Of a stretch of 64,000 bases of DNA, positions 12,440 through 24,468 are shown piece by piece; the stretch's first letter is position 1; every line of letters begins with the position of its first letter. The DNA is taken from assembly GCA_009767595.1 (NCBI GenBank), contig VSDK01012156.1, forward strand, positions 74,394-138,393, given 5' to 3'. The translations under genes were made by a program, and so were the position numbers. The DNA is from Symbiodinium kawagutii (lineage: Eukaryota; Sar; Dinophyceae; Suessiales; Symbiodiniaceae). The notes under the pieces are model-generated. The model saw only the letters and a list, made by a program, of their open reading frames with translations, ran no database searches and was not told the DNA's origin.

Positions 12440-15400
12440 GTGAGATTTCATCCCAGTGTCAGCCGAGAAGTCCTACTCGACCACTGGAACATGTTGTGGC
12501 CAAATCAGCCTGTTTTCCCTGCAATTGTTTGTTGTGGCCGAAACCAAGGATGTGGATCACGACAAACCTGCTTCCCATCAGCGGGTTGTGAGAATGACCC
12601 AAAAACCAAATACTGCGCTGAAAATATAGATCTACAGCAATCCATGCTTTTTGACACACTCTATTGCAAGCATCATGTTTGTAGGATTGCGGATTCCAGG
12701 GGTCTTTGATAGAATGCTTGCAGCGTTTTTCTGACATATCCACATCAATAGGTTTTCGCAGTTCTGTTTTGTGCAAAAACAAGAGCGGAAGTCAACTACA
12801 ATTGACTTGACAAGCTTGCAAAAAGTGCAGAGCCCACTCTCCGTGAGCAGTGAAACTCCATCCCTTGTGTTCTGGCTTGCATTTCCCTAATTGGATGACA
12901 CCCAAGTATTATTCTCTTTCAGTTGCGTCGCAGCTATTTGCTTTGATTCCGTTCGTACATCTATCAGGTGGAAGGCAACTCTTCAGAGGCGATTCTTCAA
13001 AAGGAGGCTGAGATTCAGCGCCTGACTGAAGAATTGGCCAAAAAGGAGAAGGAACGGCAGATTGCCACCGAGCTGCCTCGTAAATTATTTGCCCAGATTC
13101 AGGATGCTCAGCAGCTGACATTTGAAAACGAATGCTTGCAAAAGCGGGCGGCGAAGATGGACAAACAACTGGAACAACAACGCTCACAGATAGAAAAATT
13201 GACGAAGAAACTGGAAGACAATGAGCGGGGATATGAAGACTTGATAAGTTCAAAGAAGCATTGGCAGCATTTGCGAGATAAGCTCGTCAAGGAGAAGAAG
13301 GCAAACCAGGAAGAAATCGAGCAGTTGCGGAAAAGACTTGTTGTAACCGAGAATGCACAACAAAAATGTAAGCAATTGCGAATGAAAGAGCAGGAAATGA
13401 ACCGTGATGACATTGAGCAGCTACAAGGAAGACTCGCAGAAGCCCAACAACGTATGGATCAATTACGAGAAAACAGTGCTGAAGCAATGGTCCAATTAGC
13501 GAAGGAGCGCAAAGAAAATGAAGAGATCTGCAGTCGCATGGGTGGCGAGATTCTGAAATTGGAAGAACGGAATGCATCACTACAACGCCAGTTCTTTTCC
13601 AAGGTATGGGTGGATGCTCACACCTGGCAATTTGAAGCGGATTCGAACGAATGGGCCCCGTTCGCAGTTGCTCAATTGCATTTTCGACGGTGGTGTCATA
13701 TTATATACATCAAACTTAATGTCTACACTGTGTGCGATGGTACCATTGCGTCAATGGCTCTTTTGGTCAGCCGGCTGTTAGGCTGCATTTTGTTGTTTAC
13801 CAACGAAGTGCATTGCAAACCTAGTGGCTTGAAAGCGTGTAGAGGCTCGCAGGAAGAAAACATGTTTTTGTCCTCAGCTGCCATGGAAATTTGGTCAGGA
13901 TGCGGTCATATCTTTGGCCTCCAGGCAAGGGGGAGGTTTGGTTTCAATGGTTGGCTGGGTATTGGGACTTCCGGAGTGTTCGCGGAATATCAGAAACTTG
14001 AAATTCCGTTGGATGAAGGCTTGGGATTGGAGGTGGCTAGATGAAGGGTTTCGTGGGTGGGGCGGAGCTGTGTGTGGAGGTCCAATACTGATTGGGATGT
14101 TTTTTTGGCTCCGGAGACCTGGAGATTGGCCTGGCAAACGAGGCCCAGGTGCTCGGCTGAGCAAAGCATTTGCGGGCAAAAACTTTGTGCCGCCCCAACT
14201 GGAACCTTCAATTGCTTGAATCCCCTTACGACATTGTGTGCTGATATTAAAGGTTCCCTTCCATCTTTGCTCTGTGCCCCTAACCCGGGCGTGTTCTGTT
14301 GATTCGCATTTCCGTACCTCAGGGATGGTTTTTGAAAAAACATCACTGGCTTCTCAGTTCCGAGGCAACAGGCGCTGACGTCTGAAAGGCTGTCTTGGCT
14401 TTGTTTCCTTCCTTTGAAGGCTTTATTTCAACCACCAACCTTGTTGGAAATATTCACCTGCCTTAATTAGCATGCTGCCTGTGCTCCCGTTTCATGGCAG
14501 TTTCAACTCAATGGAATTTCAGCCGACCGAATTTCTCTCATTGGTTTGCTGTTCCAGCTGTTATGGTTCATCTTGGACATGAACAGTTTGGTCCAGGAAC
14601 TCAACTCTGAATTGCTGTGTTTGGGGCGTTAGATCCGAACCAGGTTGGGAATGCGATGTGGCGCAACAGCAGAGAAATGTCGAAGTTGTATTCTCCGAGA
14701 TGTTGTAGTCTGTCAACCAAAGAGGAAAAATCCAAACTGGAGGAGAACATCGATTCTAGAAGGATGACAAATGAAGTTGGTGATGATGCATTGTGCGGCT
14801 GAGAAGGGTTTGCGCAAATTTGCTTGACAGGTTGAGGTGGGGATTCCGGATTTGTTGAGGTGGAGGTTTTTAATCAATCATGAAAAAAACTGCACGAAAA
14901 ATGCCTGAGAGGAAAGTTCACTACAGTTCATGCCGAGTTAAAGTGAATAGATGTATCAATGCACACTTGGATATATGCATGTGCATAAGAAGACATGCGA
15001 GAGGACTTGAGCAAGAGAACATAAGAAAACCTTAGATGCATATAGTTGAGTATTGAGTGTCCTCACGCACAGCCTCACTGAGTGCTTCTTGAACATACCA
15101 GTTCCATCTAAGGAAGCCGCCCAGACTCAGCTGATGGACACGTTCTTAGCCGGCAATGAGACATGCCCAATCACGAGCGCAGGAACAAAATATCATATCA
15201 ATTTCAAAGAGATGCTCCAAACGAACCCTAGCACCAAAAAAGTGCGGAAAATCCGTTGCTTCTTCGGTTTGCCAAAGCATTGGAAAATGAGTGACGAATC
15301 TATGTTGGACCTTTTGAAGAATCAGCACGGAAATCCGGAAGATGCATCATCATCTCAAGGGATGTCTTGGCGTGAGCGAATCTTGAACAGATTTTTCCGG

Positions 15401-16349
15401 ACAGGACCACAACCTCAGCCAAGTGTCCTTCCCATCCAGGAGTCGCTGCAGGAAGTCACAGACATTCCGACATGGCAGCGTTTGGAAAGTCTCTTGAACA
15501 AATCGACAAAGCGTCACGACGACTCCCAGTGTTTATGCCTTCACGGAAGCTCAACCTTCAAATTGCAGAAGGCATATCAAGTCAAACATCGACAGTTGTG
15601 GCAGCGATATCAGCGCTGCCTGAGAAACATCCATGACAAGCACAAACGTGATGACATCCTTCCGGACAAAATCGATCCACCAGTAGGAGATGCCTTGGCG
15701 CAATTTGCCAAGGAAATCGAGGTTGATCCAGCTAAGACTGAGTGTTTGCTATTTCACGGCACACGGAGTTTCGATCTGGCCCAACAGATTGCCGAGGAGG
15801 GCTTTGACAATCGAATCGCGCTCAGCAGTGGGCTTTATGGCAAAGGAACATATTTTGCTGCGCAGACATGCAAATCTGCGCAGTATGCCATCCTGAATGG
15901 AAATGGGACGAAAGCATCGTTTTCTGAAATGGGAACTATGATTGTTGCTCGTGTTGCCATTGGAGACCCCTTCTACACACCGGGGCCTCTTCAAGATCCT
16001 CGTGCCTTGCATGCATGAACAGATTGACTTGGCTGTGTTCATCTCTTTTTCTAACTTGTGGCGCAAGGTTCCTTCATGCAGCTTGGGACCTGGGCTTCGG
16101 AATTTCAAAGAGTACAAAGTCGTAAATCAAAGGCTTGACCAGGAAGAGGTGGGGATGCCTCAGATTAGCCACGGCCCAGGTCCACCTTTGAAGAATCATG
16201 GACGTAAAGATGTGCGGGCGGATTCTGTGATTGTGAGACCGGGCATCCCCAATGGCCAAAGTGCTTCGGGGCAATATCACATGGAAGTGGTGACATTTGC
16301 GCCTGAGCAGGCCTATCCCGAATACATTTTAAGGTATGTTGAGTCGTAG
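12314..16349 (+). CDS. PARP-family ADP-ribosyltransferase with MYND-like and coiled-coil regions (four exons seen)
   Basis: Exons 12314-12439, 12968-13603, 15113-16003 and 16068-16349 join in phase 0 to at least 644 codons; the 5' end is missing. Order: second half of a MYND-type zinc finger, a ~200-residue coiled coil, a WWE-like C-terminal half, and a PARP catalytic domain. The H-Y-E triad is visible: His in FHGTR (15755-15757), Tyr in GKGTYFA (15851-15853) and Glu in MEVVTFAPEQAYPEY (16284-16286). The family transfers ADP-ribose from NAD+ to proteins; a Glu at the third position is compatible with chain elongation. WWE domains bind ADP-ribose units, MYND fingers bind proteins, and the coil suggests oligomerisation. 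Introns 1 and 2 have GT donors, unlike the AMT gene. Substrate and localisation are unknown. Confidence 0.8.
12968..13603 (+). CDS. PARP-like gene, coiled-coil exon
   Basis: Acceptor TATCAG|GTG, donor AAG|GTATGG, 212 codons in phase 0. The peptide is almost entirely heptad-like and charged (EIQRLTEELAKKEKE, LEQQRSQIEKLTKKLED). A longer open frame runs past 13604, but coiled-coil character stops sharply at the donor, so the exon is ended there. Confidence 0.75.
13604..15112 (+). other. intron of the PARP-like gene
   Basis: GTATGG donor and CTAAG|G acceptor, 1,509 bp. It lacks the GATGG/CCATC low-complexity blocks seen in introns after 22 kb. A short open frame at 14617-14802 has no recognisable motif. 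Confidence 0.6.
15113..16003 (+). CDS. PARP-like gene, WWE-like and catalytic exon
   Basis: About 297 codons. GTKYHINFKEMLQTN followed by KVRKIRC matches the C-terminal half of WWE domains. Then come YQVKHRQLWQRYQ, typical of the N-terminal side of PARP catalytic domains, LLFHGTRS, and GLYGKGTYFA. The 3' boundary is uncertain. CGT|GCC at 16003 (GC donor) keeps phase 0; a GA site at 15994 also would. Confidence 0.8.
16068..16349 (+). CDS. PARP-like gene, terminal exon
   Basis: Acceptor GCAAG|GTT in phase 0, ending at a TAG stop after ILRYVES. It carries the catalytic Glu and the signature PEQAYPEYILRY, a hallmark of the end of PARP catalytic domains. Confidence 0.75.
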   Translation, partial: VPSCSLGPGLRNFKEYKVVNQRLDQEEVGMPQISHGPGPPLKNHGRKDVRADSVIVRPGIPNGQSASGQYHMEVVTFAPEQAYPEYILRYVES

Positions 16350-17949
16350 AATCAAGTGGCACAACATTTGCAAATGTCAGCGACATGAAAACGGAGCAGC
16401 AACTCGAGGTTTCACTGCTACTTTTTTGGGACCAGTCTTATATGCCAGCTGTGTAGGCTGTGTTTTTGTGTGTGTGTGCTTGTGTGCTTCTGTGCTTGTG
16501 TGTGTGTGTGTGTTTTCAATCAACATAATCAACTTCGAGGGGAAAAGGTTTGGAAGGCCCACAGGCAGTTGGCAGGTGGCCAATCGATTCTTCAAATCTT
16601 CGCGGATCTGGGGATCTTCTGTAGGTCTTCGCACATGGGTTTAGCGTGGCCGTTTCACTTGGCAGGCCTCAGCAGCTCCAGACTGGGCCACCCACCTGTG
16701 AGTTGACCAAGAAGGAGGCGGTTTGGTAGGATGGGGTTGGGAGGGATAATGGACGTAGGAACAGCAATGATCCTAAACTCACACCGTGTATTGATTATCA
16801 ACACCAGTGGCGGGGACATGCAGGCACAGGCCCGTTCGGTTTGGGCATTTTTTGTGCATTAATGTGGTTCAACCAAAACGAAGTCAGGTTCGACATTGCA
16901 TACTGTAAGCATCGGTGAGGTAGATTAAGGGAGCCCTCCTGGCAGACATCTTCTGCGACTGCAGCAGTTTTGATAATCTGATCATTCAGCCGGAAACATC
17001 TTGTTGAACGCCGTCTACTGTTTGACTGATCCCTGGAGATTTTATTTCAGTGAAACTTGTCTACTGCCACAGACGCATTTAGTTTCGGGTTCGTTCTTTG
17101 AGATGAGGGATCCGATCCAAGCGGGGCAATCTTGTGCTGGTCGGTGGCCTGGTCGGGTGGCTGTGAAAGACAAGCCGCAAACACTTCTGTTTTTTTGATT
17201 GCTCTATACACTCCAAAACCAAACCTGAAGAAATGCAGAATGCCCCAGCTGGAAGAATACCACATAAAGACAAGTACGTTTAGATTAGGCGATCAGCATT
17301 CTCTGACTCATCAACTAGATCTCATCAACTATTCTGTACAGACGTAAATGTTTTAATTGAAGACGTGCGCATGTACATGTATGTATGCACACAACACGTT
17401 GTACATTCTGTATATATATACATATATATATGTATATATATATATACATACATGTGCACATGGTATTATACAGTGTGCAGGTGATTGGAGGAAGAGGATG
17501 ATGTTGGTGATGAGAACGAGGAGGGTGATCATGACAATGATGATTTTGACGATGATGACGACAATGACGATGATGATGACAAGTTGACAAGACAAATCCT
17601 TGTGATAGCAAGGCAGCTGGCAATGACGAATGGAAGAAAAAGGAACATAATGGTGAGGTAACCAGAAATTATGTGCCACTGAAATTGGTGGTTTCAGAAC
17701 TTCAAATAACCTAAAACGCAAATATATTATAATATATGCATATATGAAAAAACTATATTAAATACTATGATGATATATTTATAGATCAACATATGGTGTG
17801 GTCCAGTAACCTTTTTTGATGTACAAGTATGGACAAGGATCCCAGTGTGCTTGATGCTTCAACATAGCCAGTTTTGTTTTGAGGCCACCGGCTCATAATT
17901 TATTCACTAGGTTTGTTCAATTTGTTTGCTTATTCCCTGGGTTGTCCAG
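16350..17949. other. spacer with simple repeats, no gene recognised
   Basis: Contains a (GT)n run at 16449-16514, an AT/TATA-rich self-complementary stretch at about 17410-17455, and a GATGA-rich stretch at 17495-17585. No supported coding sequence. Confidence 0.6.
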
Positions 17950-18058
17950 GATGTTTATCCTGAATTCCCTATTGAACCTTGTAATTCCTGGAGGTTATCA
18001 GAAGCTCGAAAGGACACTGCTATCTGGACCTGCCATGCTGCCCACCACCCACCGCCAG
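17950..18058 (+). CDS. possible exon, unidentified
   Basis: GTCCAG|GAT acceptor and CCAG|GTACAG donor; 109 nt open in frame, including DVYPEFPIEPCNSWRLSEA and DTAIWTCHAAHH. The frame stays open to a TGA at 18124-18126, so it could also be a terminal exon. The composition looks protein-like but matches no family I know. Confidence 0.35.
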
Positions 18059-18499
18059 GTACAGTGAACTTTGAAAGCACGCCCCAAAATGGGAGTCCGC
18101 GTTTGAGCATCGATACGATCCCTTGAGGATATGAACCGTGATGAAAAGGACCAGAGACGCGTTTGTAGCAGATGGTCTTCGATTGTGTGCTACTATCGTA
18201 ATGCTGAAAACGATTCATTCAGACTGCTGTTTTGCGTTTTGTTCGCTTGTTTCGATGCTTCTTGGGCAAATTTCTCGACGTGTGTGGTGCTGAGTGATGG
18301 ATGTCGGATCATGCGTGAAGCATCATGGCAAGGCAAGGCAGAAGGGATTTCCTCCAGTGAGGTTTGGTGAGCAGCAAGATGAACTGCTTCTTGGAGGAGT
18401 CTTATGTGACATGCTGTATGTGTTCTTCTGAATTCTGAATTTGGGTTTAAGTTTGCTACTTTGCCGCCAGCTGTGTCGATTTCATCTCATTGTGAAGCA

Positions 18500-19003
18500 A
18501 TGTCGAGCCGAACATGCCTGCTGCTGGCTTTGGCCCTGACCAGCTCTCGTGCAGAGGACACAAACACTGGTCATTTGCGAGGCACTTCAACACAGCATGT
18601 TCATGGGCTGGAGAGTCCAGATGCCAGCGAGTCGCCAGACATTGCTGGACCATACAGCGAAGTTCCAAGTGATGCCGATACTGAAAAGCCCACGTCTACC
18701 ATCCCAGATTGGAGTTCCAACGCTCCAAACACCACTCAGGGTAGTATGGGCAGCTTTGTTCCACTGAAAGTTTTACAAGAAGACCAATTGTGTAACGCAT
18801 TGCGGCGAAGCTTTTGCGATGGCTTCACACGCATTCGTTGCTGCAAGCTGGAAGATGGCTACGCCAAGTGTGGTTCAACAGCGAACTCGACCTTTTGTGC
18901 TGCACAACAGGAACCTGACTCTCGCAAACAGACAGCCTTGTGGATCATGATCTTGTCTATCGCAGTAGTGGCGGTTTGCATATTCACCTTGGTTAGCATG
19001 TGA
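18500..19003 (+). CDS. small secreted/membrane-anchored cysteine-rich protein, copy 3
   Basis: 167 residues with the same plan as copy 1: signal peptide, acidic Ser/Thr stretch, six-cysteine domain (CDGFTRIRCCKLEDGYAKC) and C-terminal helix (LSIAVVAVCIFTLV). One codon of the signal peptide is missing relative to copies 1 and 2. A duplicated GAATTCT-like stretch upstream breaks the frame from the distal ATG, which supports the proximal start. Copies 1 and 2 are adjacent, while this one lies about 14.5 kb away beyond the PARP-like gene. Confidence 0.75.
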   Translation: MSSRTCLLLALALTSSRAEDTNTGHLRGTSTQHVHGLESPDASESPDIAGPYSEVPSDADTEKPTSTIPDWSSNAPNTTQGSMGSFVPLKVLQEDQLCNALRRSFCDGFTRIRCCKLEDGYAKCGSTANSTFCAAQQEPDSRKQTALWIMILSIAVVAVCIFTLVSM

Positions 19004-19210
19004 GCAGCTGCTAATCGCATCATGTGGGCTTCACTCCAATGACCTGATCGCCCAGTGTTGATACTATGTAGATCTAGGCGCAAAGTTCTCGGACAGCGGC
19101 CGCTGTTGGTGTTAGTAGATTTTGGAAGCATCTGTACAGATCAAAAGGTTTCAATGCTAAAGCTGCTAGTTTTAACTCGCTGTAAAGATTGTAAAGCTCA
19201 GTCAGTCTCT

Positions 19211-19228
19211 GAGACTTTCGCAAGGCGC
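19211..19228. other. decayed palindrome in the 3' flank of copy 3
   Basis: GAGACTTTCGCAAGGCGC matches the left arm of the palindromes behind copies 1 and 2, but the right arm has drifted. Confidence 0.4.
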
Positions 19229-19591
19229 TTGTGAGGAACTTGTGTTTTTGGGAGCCTCCTAGCTGTACAGGACACGTCCATCGGTCCGCGCCTCTGCATT
19301 CATTGGCTCAGCTCTGAGCCAGATACCGCGAGCAAAAGAGCGGGGAGACTCATTTGCTGGGGTCAGAACTCATCAATTCTGGTGGTGCTGGTGTTGTTTT
19401 GCTTCTGGCTGACATGTTTATTGGACATGTCGAGAAACACGTTTGTGGCGCTTAGTGCTTGTAGTAGATGTCCGTCTAAACCTTTGCCGTTCCTTTCCAG
19501 AAGAAGACAGTCACGGAGCGGAGTGATGCACCTGAGCTCGGTAACATTCCGGACACTATGGATCCTTGTTCGCAAAATGCAAAATATGGGT

Positions 19592-19686
19592 GTTTCTCAA
19601 ACTAGGGGTACCCCCCAAAGATAGTTGGCTTATTACTATACATGCTCAACATGGGATTATTTGTGGGTACCCCTATTTTGAGAAAC
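19592..19686. mobile_element. ~95-bp inverted-repeat element, copy 1
   Basis: Begins GTTTCTCAAACTAGGGGTAC and ends GGGTACCCCTATTTTGAGAAAC in mirror complement. The core contains GGCTTATTACTATA. Short non-autonomous element of MITE or introner type; other copies are listed below. Confidence 0.8.
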
Positions 19687-20383
19687 CACATATGGTCCTA
19701 GTCAGCAGCATTCATCACAACTATTTCTGGCCAGCGCATTTGGCTCAACCAGTGGCAGAACTCCTTAGCCGCAGACCTCAAGGCTTGGCTTGTGGGTGAA
19801 CGGCTGTGGCCATCTCAAGAGGTACATAGAAGGTGCCCAATGGTTGGAATTGCGAGGTATGCCCATGTCTTTGGGTAATATTGGGTTGCCATGGCGATAC
19901 ATTTAGCGATAGATTGTGATCTTCTAGGGGTTGTGATTCTTTGAGGTTTGGTTGGAATGACCAGAGTTCGAGCATGTTCGGGCCATGGGAACACAACTAG
20001 TCCTTGAATCGGGATCGAAATGGGAATGCATTGATGTTTAAGCGTGCACCCCAGTGATTCGGCCAGGCTGTCCATGCAACTGTAATTCCCCAGTTTACCC
20101 AGTTTTACATGGCAAGTGGCTGCCTTGCGGCCCGTTGTGTTTTGATTCACATGAAGGACCATATGACGTTCACACATCTCTGAGCCCCAGAGAAAACCAG
20201 TGAGGTTTAGCAAGGAATTATGCTTTGTCCCACCCCGTGTCCCAGTAGTTCTTGTTGGGGGGTAATTTCGCAGTTCAACCGATACATGTTTGGAACAGTG
20301 GCTATATGTAAGCGTTTTCAAGATGGGCATTGTGCAGAGAGGGCCGTTTTTGAAGTGAACCGCTTCTTTGATGTGGCACGGGT

Positions 20384-20475
20384 GTTTCTCAAAATAGGGG
20401 TACCCCCAAATCATCCAATAATAACTACTTATAGAAACAAACCAACCATCTTTAGGGTCCCCTATTTTGAGAAAG
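20384..20475. mobile_element. ~95-bp inverted-repeat element, copy 2
   Basis: Starts GTTTCTCAAAATAGGGGTAC and ends GGTCCCCTATTTTGAGAAAG. The core is in reverse orientation compared with copy 1 (ACAAACCAACC). Confidence 0.8.
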
Positions 20476-21906
20476 CTCATGTGGCTTCAGATTTTGTTGG
20501 AAGCTGTGCCAGTGTTTTGCACCGACTTCAGGAGTGCTGTTGGCCCTGCGTAGCGCACCAAAAGGGTTTTACAAGTCGTGTACAGGATGAAACAGGTATG
20601 AGATGCATAAATTAGCTAGTCATTATCCCCATGGAGAGTGATTCAGACCATTTATGTGAGCCATTCATTGGTTCACTCAGAATCCGCAATATGGTGAATC
20701 GTTCACCATGTTCCTAATATGGCGTAATCCCCCCAAGTTGACGCGGTGAATGGCTTTGTTTAAGGGTACGACCATGGCTCTGACACCAGCTTGTGGGAAA
20801 CGGAGCTCATGTCCGCCACGCTATTGCGAGGCATTTCATCATGAAAGCCTTCTACTTGTTGGGAATTGCAGCGCCTGGCCTTGAAAACACGGAGACTGTG
20901 GGTCCTTGATAGTCCTTTGATTCTGTGCATATGTGTTGCTGGTGCAGACGTACGTGGTTAGATATATGTATGGCAGTCATGTACACAGACATAATACGTA
21001 CGTATGAATGATCGCCTTGATTGCCTTGATTGCCTTGATTGTCTTACTATGTCTGTATATATGTATATGTAAATACATATACATATGCTATATCATATAC
21101 GTTAGATGTGTATGTGCATGTCTTGTAGTATCTTATGGCACACCGTGGTTTCACATACCGCGCTATACTATGCTATCCCATCACCGTTGTCGTTGTAGTT
21201 CTTGGGCTGTACCCAGGATCCGTTGCTTTCTCCCTACGAGTATCATTGGGTTTATAAACTCAGCACGTTATCATTTTCCCATATTTTGGGCCAGGGTCTA
21301 TCCCTGGATGTGCCGCACCTTGGCCTTGGATTGTCACTCGTAGCCTATCGTTACGGGTTGGTGAATGGGAACTTGCAAAGTGTTATTTTTTTTCACGGCC
21401 GGATAGTCCCCGTTTTGCAAAGGGTCAAGAACACATATCATAAAGGTGAACAAATGAGGCTGTTTCCCAGAATGAGGCGTGCCCCGCAAAATGTTTTCTT
21501 TTCGGAGCGTTTCTTTTGGTGGACTTTGGGACTTGAGCCACAAGTTTCTCACAAGTAGGTATCATCTGCACGATAGCTTTGGTAAAATCTCTCTTCATTT
21601 TGTCGAAGCAGTGGTTGCATTCTAAGAACTGACTCCAAAGTCTGCCAAAAAGCTGTTCGCAACTGCAACTGATCCCAGATGACCAGTTGGTTCAGATGGT
21701 TCTTGCATGATTATCCAATTCAGTGGCGCTGGCCGAACCTGCAAGAACGCATATTTACAATCCCCATGGTCACTAGCTGGTATATCACCAAGGTAAAAAA
21801 AACCCATCAGGTACCTGAAAACCCTATGAGGTACCAAGCTTGAACCCCAAAGTGACCATGGCTCCGGCGGTCACCAGTTCCAAGCTGGATCAGCTGGTTC
21901 TGTGAG

Positions 21907-21957
21907 GTGGCCGCCTCCACATCGCTGGAGGATGAAGTGGCCATGCTGCGCGCTGAG
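21907..21957 (+). CDS. coiled-coil exon upstream of the ammonium transporter
   Basis: TGAG|GTG acceptor, 17 codons in phase 0 (TSLEDEVAMLRAE), donor GAG|GTGTGC. It reads straight on into the next two short coil exons. It may be part of the N-terminal extension of the AMT protein, or a separate gene. Confidence 0.45.
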
Positions 21958-23016
21958 GTGTGCAGCTGCAGGGTGAGAGGGTGAAGAGATTTAAGTGGAT
22001 GAAATCGCTTCAGAGGAGTTTATAAGTGGATGAAGTGATTCATTAATTTGGGGCTTAAGCCAGTCAATGAAATGAATTGAAGTGGATGGAAGGTGATTCA
22101 TTATCTCAATCAATGGAAGGTGAGGGTGAAAAATCATCAAGTGAATGGATTGAAGTTAATTGATTAGATTGATGGTTGTTCGATTGAGATTGATGGCGAT
22201 TGATTGAGTTGATGGATGGTTGATGGTTGATTGCTGGTTAGTGGATGGCTCACAGATCCTTAATAGTTCATTTACCAGTTGGTTGATCATCCCAAGTTCA
22301 TGCTTGGTGCCTGTTTCCGCCCCAAAAACGAACGGAACCATGTGCTGTTCACAACCATACGATTCGCTACCAATCATGGAACGAGTGTTGAATGGATAGC
22401 CATAGCTACTTAGTGATCTGAAGTACTAGTGGTGAATATTGGTTACTTTATGATCGCTATTGATTACTTGAAAAATACTTTGGATGCAAAAAGCCAGGTG
22501 TCATGGGCTTTCAACGTAAGTTAAGGTGCTGACCGTCTAGAATCAGCACCGGTTCATCAACTATCCTTTTGGGTAGCCTACCAACGTGGGTACATCCGTC
22601 AACGGAGGTTAGGGAGAAAGGAACCATTTGGGGATACCTCTAACCCCTAGTCTAGGAAACATCCTTCTTTTGTTGAGATATGAACCAGTAGTAACTTCGA
22701 CATCAGATGGTCCAAAGTGGTTGCTACTGGGAGATAACGGTTGATAGCAGTCACGCTTTGATTTGAGGATGTTGCATGATGGTTGATGATGTGCCCTATC
22801 CAATTTCATCAAACCAGTAGTGTCATGTATGAACCAGTCCATCATGATTAACCAGTAGTAACTTTGACATCAGTTGGATGATGCTTGGACTGGTGTTTGA
22901 TTTAACTATCCTTGGACCTCCTATCAGTTGATGGTTGATGATGCTTGATGATGCTTGGGACCGACCTCCTCGCATGTGTTTGATCCAACGATCATTGCCC
23001 CAGCCGCCGAAAATAG

Positions 23017-23043
23017 GTCAAAGAGCAGCACAAGATGGCAGAG
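23017..23043 (+). CDS. coiled-coil microexon upstream of the ammonium transporter
   Basis: AATAG|GTC acceptor, nine codons VKEQHKMAE, donor GAG|GAGAGC (GA type) in phase 0. A GC donor six codons later is an alternative. Confidence 0.4.
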
Positions 23044-23230
23044 GAGAGCAGCACGCGGCCAGCTGGCAGTGTGGCAGTCGGGGCAGCGTGAAGTCCAGCT
23101 GGAGTTTCTATGGCAGAAATGGCAGAAAAAGACCAGCTGGTCTTGGCATTTTGGTTGTGAAAGAATTGATAGCAATAGTGATTTATAGCAAAAGACCAGC
23201 AATTTTGGCTTGTGTTTTTGGCCAGCTTGT

Positions 23231-23318
23231 GTTTCTCAAAATAATCCCAAGATATGGTTGGTCTTTTGCTATAAATGACTATTCATGGATGATTTGGGGG
23301 TACCACTACTATGACTTG
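23231..23318. mobile_element. ~95-bp inverted-repeat element, copy 3 (degenerate)
   Basis: Left end GTTTCTCAAAATAATCCCAA and core GGTTGGTCTTTTGCTATAAATG match the family. The right end has drifted. Confidence 0.5.
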
Positions 23319-23747
23319 ACGAACCCAAAAAATGTGCGCGGGTAACAGACTGGTTTCGTGCTGGATTTAGGAGGCAGGTCGTTCTGAGGATCCTATTCAC
23401 CTAACAGCCGCGTGATCCGGGCTCAGACCATTCCATCAATTCAGCCTAGTAGGTAGCGGCAGGGTTTGGTCACTTGCCACGAGTGCTTCAGATTCAACTT
23501 GGAAGAATAGCAAAGATATTTGGAACATTTTGCAATCGAGTAGGTTCTTTCTTGTTATGTCAAAACAGTGTTTCGGGTATGGTCCAATACACCGATTGGT
23601 TGTTTCGTCGTGAGAACCTGAACTTCTCCGTCCCCAAAGCTTAGTGCCCATTCTGTGGCGTTTTTGGTAAACTGAGTCATTCACCAGCATGATTGTTCGT
23701 TGAAGCTTCAGAAGCCTTGAAAGCACTCCCATGTTTCATGGCGTCAG

Positions 23748-23834
23748 GAGCAGCAAGCCCTGATCAAAGAATTGCTGGCGGATGTCGAGCCGGGCCGACG
23801 CCTGCAAGTGACCCAAAGTGAGTTGGCAGCACAG
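23748..23834 (+). CDS. coiled-coil exon upstream of the ammonium transporter
   Basis: CGTCAG|GAG acceptor, 29 codons (EQQALIKELLADVE then LQVTQSELAAQ), donor CACAG|GTGGGA, phase 0. The next exon, at 24695, begins CAG|GTGG, the same seven bases as this donor. That argues this exon joins the AMT gene. Confidence 0.45.
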
Positions 23835-24408
23835 GTGGGACACGGGGACCCGACACAGGGAACCTCGTGGGGGATGGGGGCAGGGCGATGGTCTCCAAGA
23901 GTCAACTTCCATGCGCCAGCGTTGGTTCATCTGCGATGAAGGACAGGGGTAACTTCATCCTCCTGAGGTTTTTTGGGAATCACAGCGTCGTGCTTCAATG
24001 GGCAGACACTTATACTCTTCTCATTCCGCGTAATTACTCAATATAGGAATACCAGTAGTGATGCATCAATATGTGCAGTAGCTGCCAGTTTACCGGCCAC
24101 TATTCATCCATCTCACATGCGTGCATATTGTTGGGAGTTGTTGGTTACCTCCCTGTTGATCAGCCATCAGTTGTCGTAACACCATCAGTTGTCGAAACAG
24201 GCGTTACTACACAGATGGGTTCTGCCAAGTCGACGTTGTATCCCAGTTATCAGCTCTTGGGAAGGAGACTGCGCTCTGATCAGCCCTTCCTACTCTAGGC
24301 ATCATCAATCATTTGCTCTGATCTCTTGTCATTCATAATTATAAGCCATCATTTTTGGTATCCCCATAATGAAATGAAAATAGTGACAATGATGATAATA
24401 ATGAAACT

Positions 24409-24410
<2 letters not shown>

Positions 24411-24467
<57 letters not shown>

Positions 24468-24468
24468 G
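24411..24468. repeat. (ATC)n array
   Basis: Trinucleotide array in the intron before the first AMT exon. Confidence 0.95.

Larger units (their letters stand above)
19287..21906. other. spacer, no gene recognised
   Basis: Holds two fold-back elements (19592-19686 and 20384-20475) and a TATATG-rich stretch at about 21050-21110. I see no supported exon. Confidence 0.5.

Noticed and set aside
13604..14044. Extension of the coiled-coil frame past 13603
   Set aside because: Coil character ends exactly at AAG|GTATGG and the tail is unrelated sequence; the phase-0 join to 15113 is better.
21531..21545. CTTGAGCCACAAG as a reverse spliced-leader remnant
   Set aside because: Only nine bases match the leader end before diverging, which is expected by chance in 64 kb.
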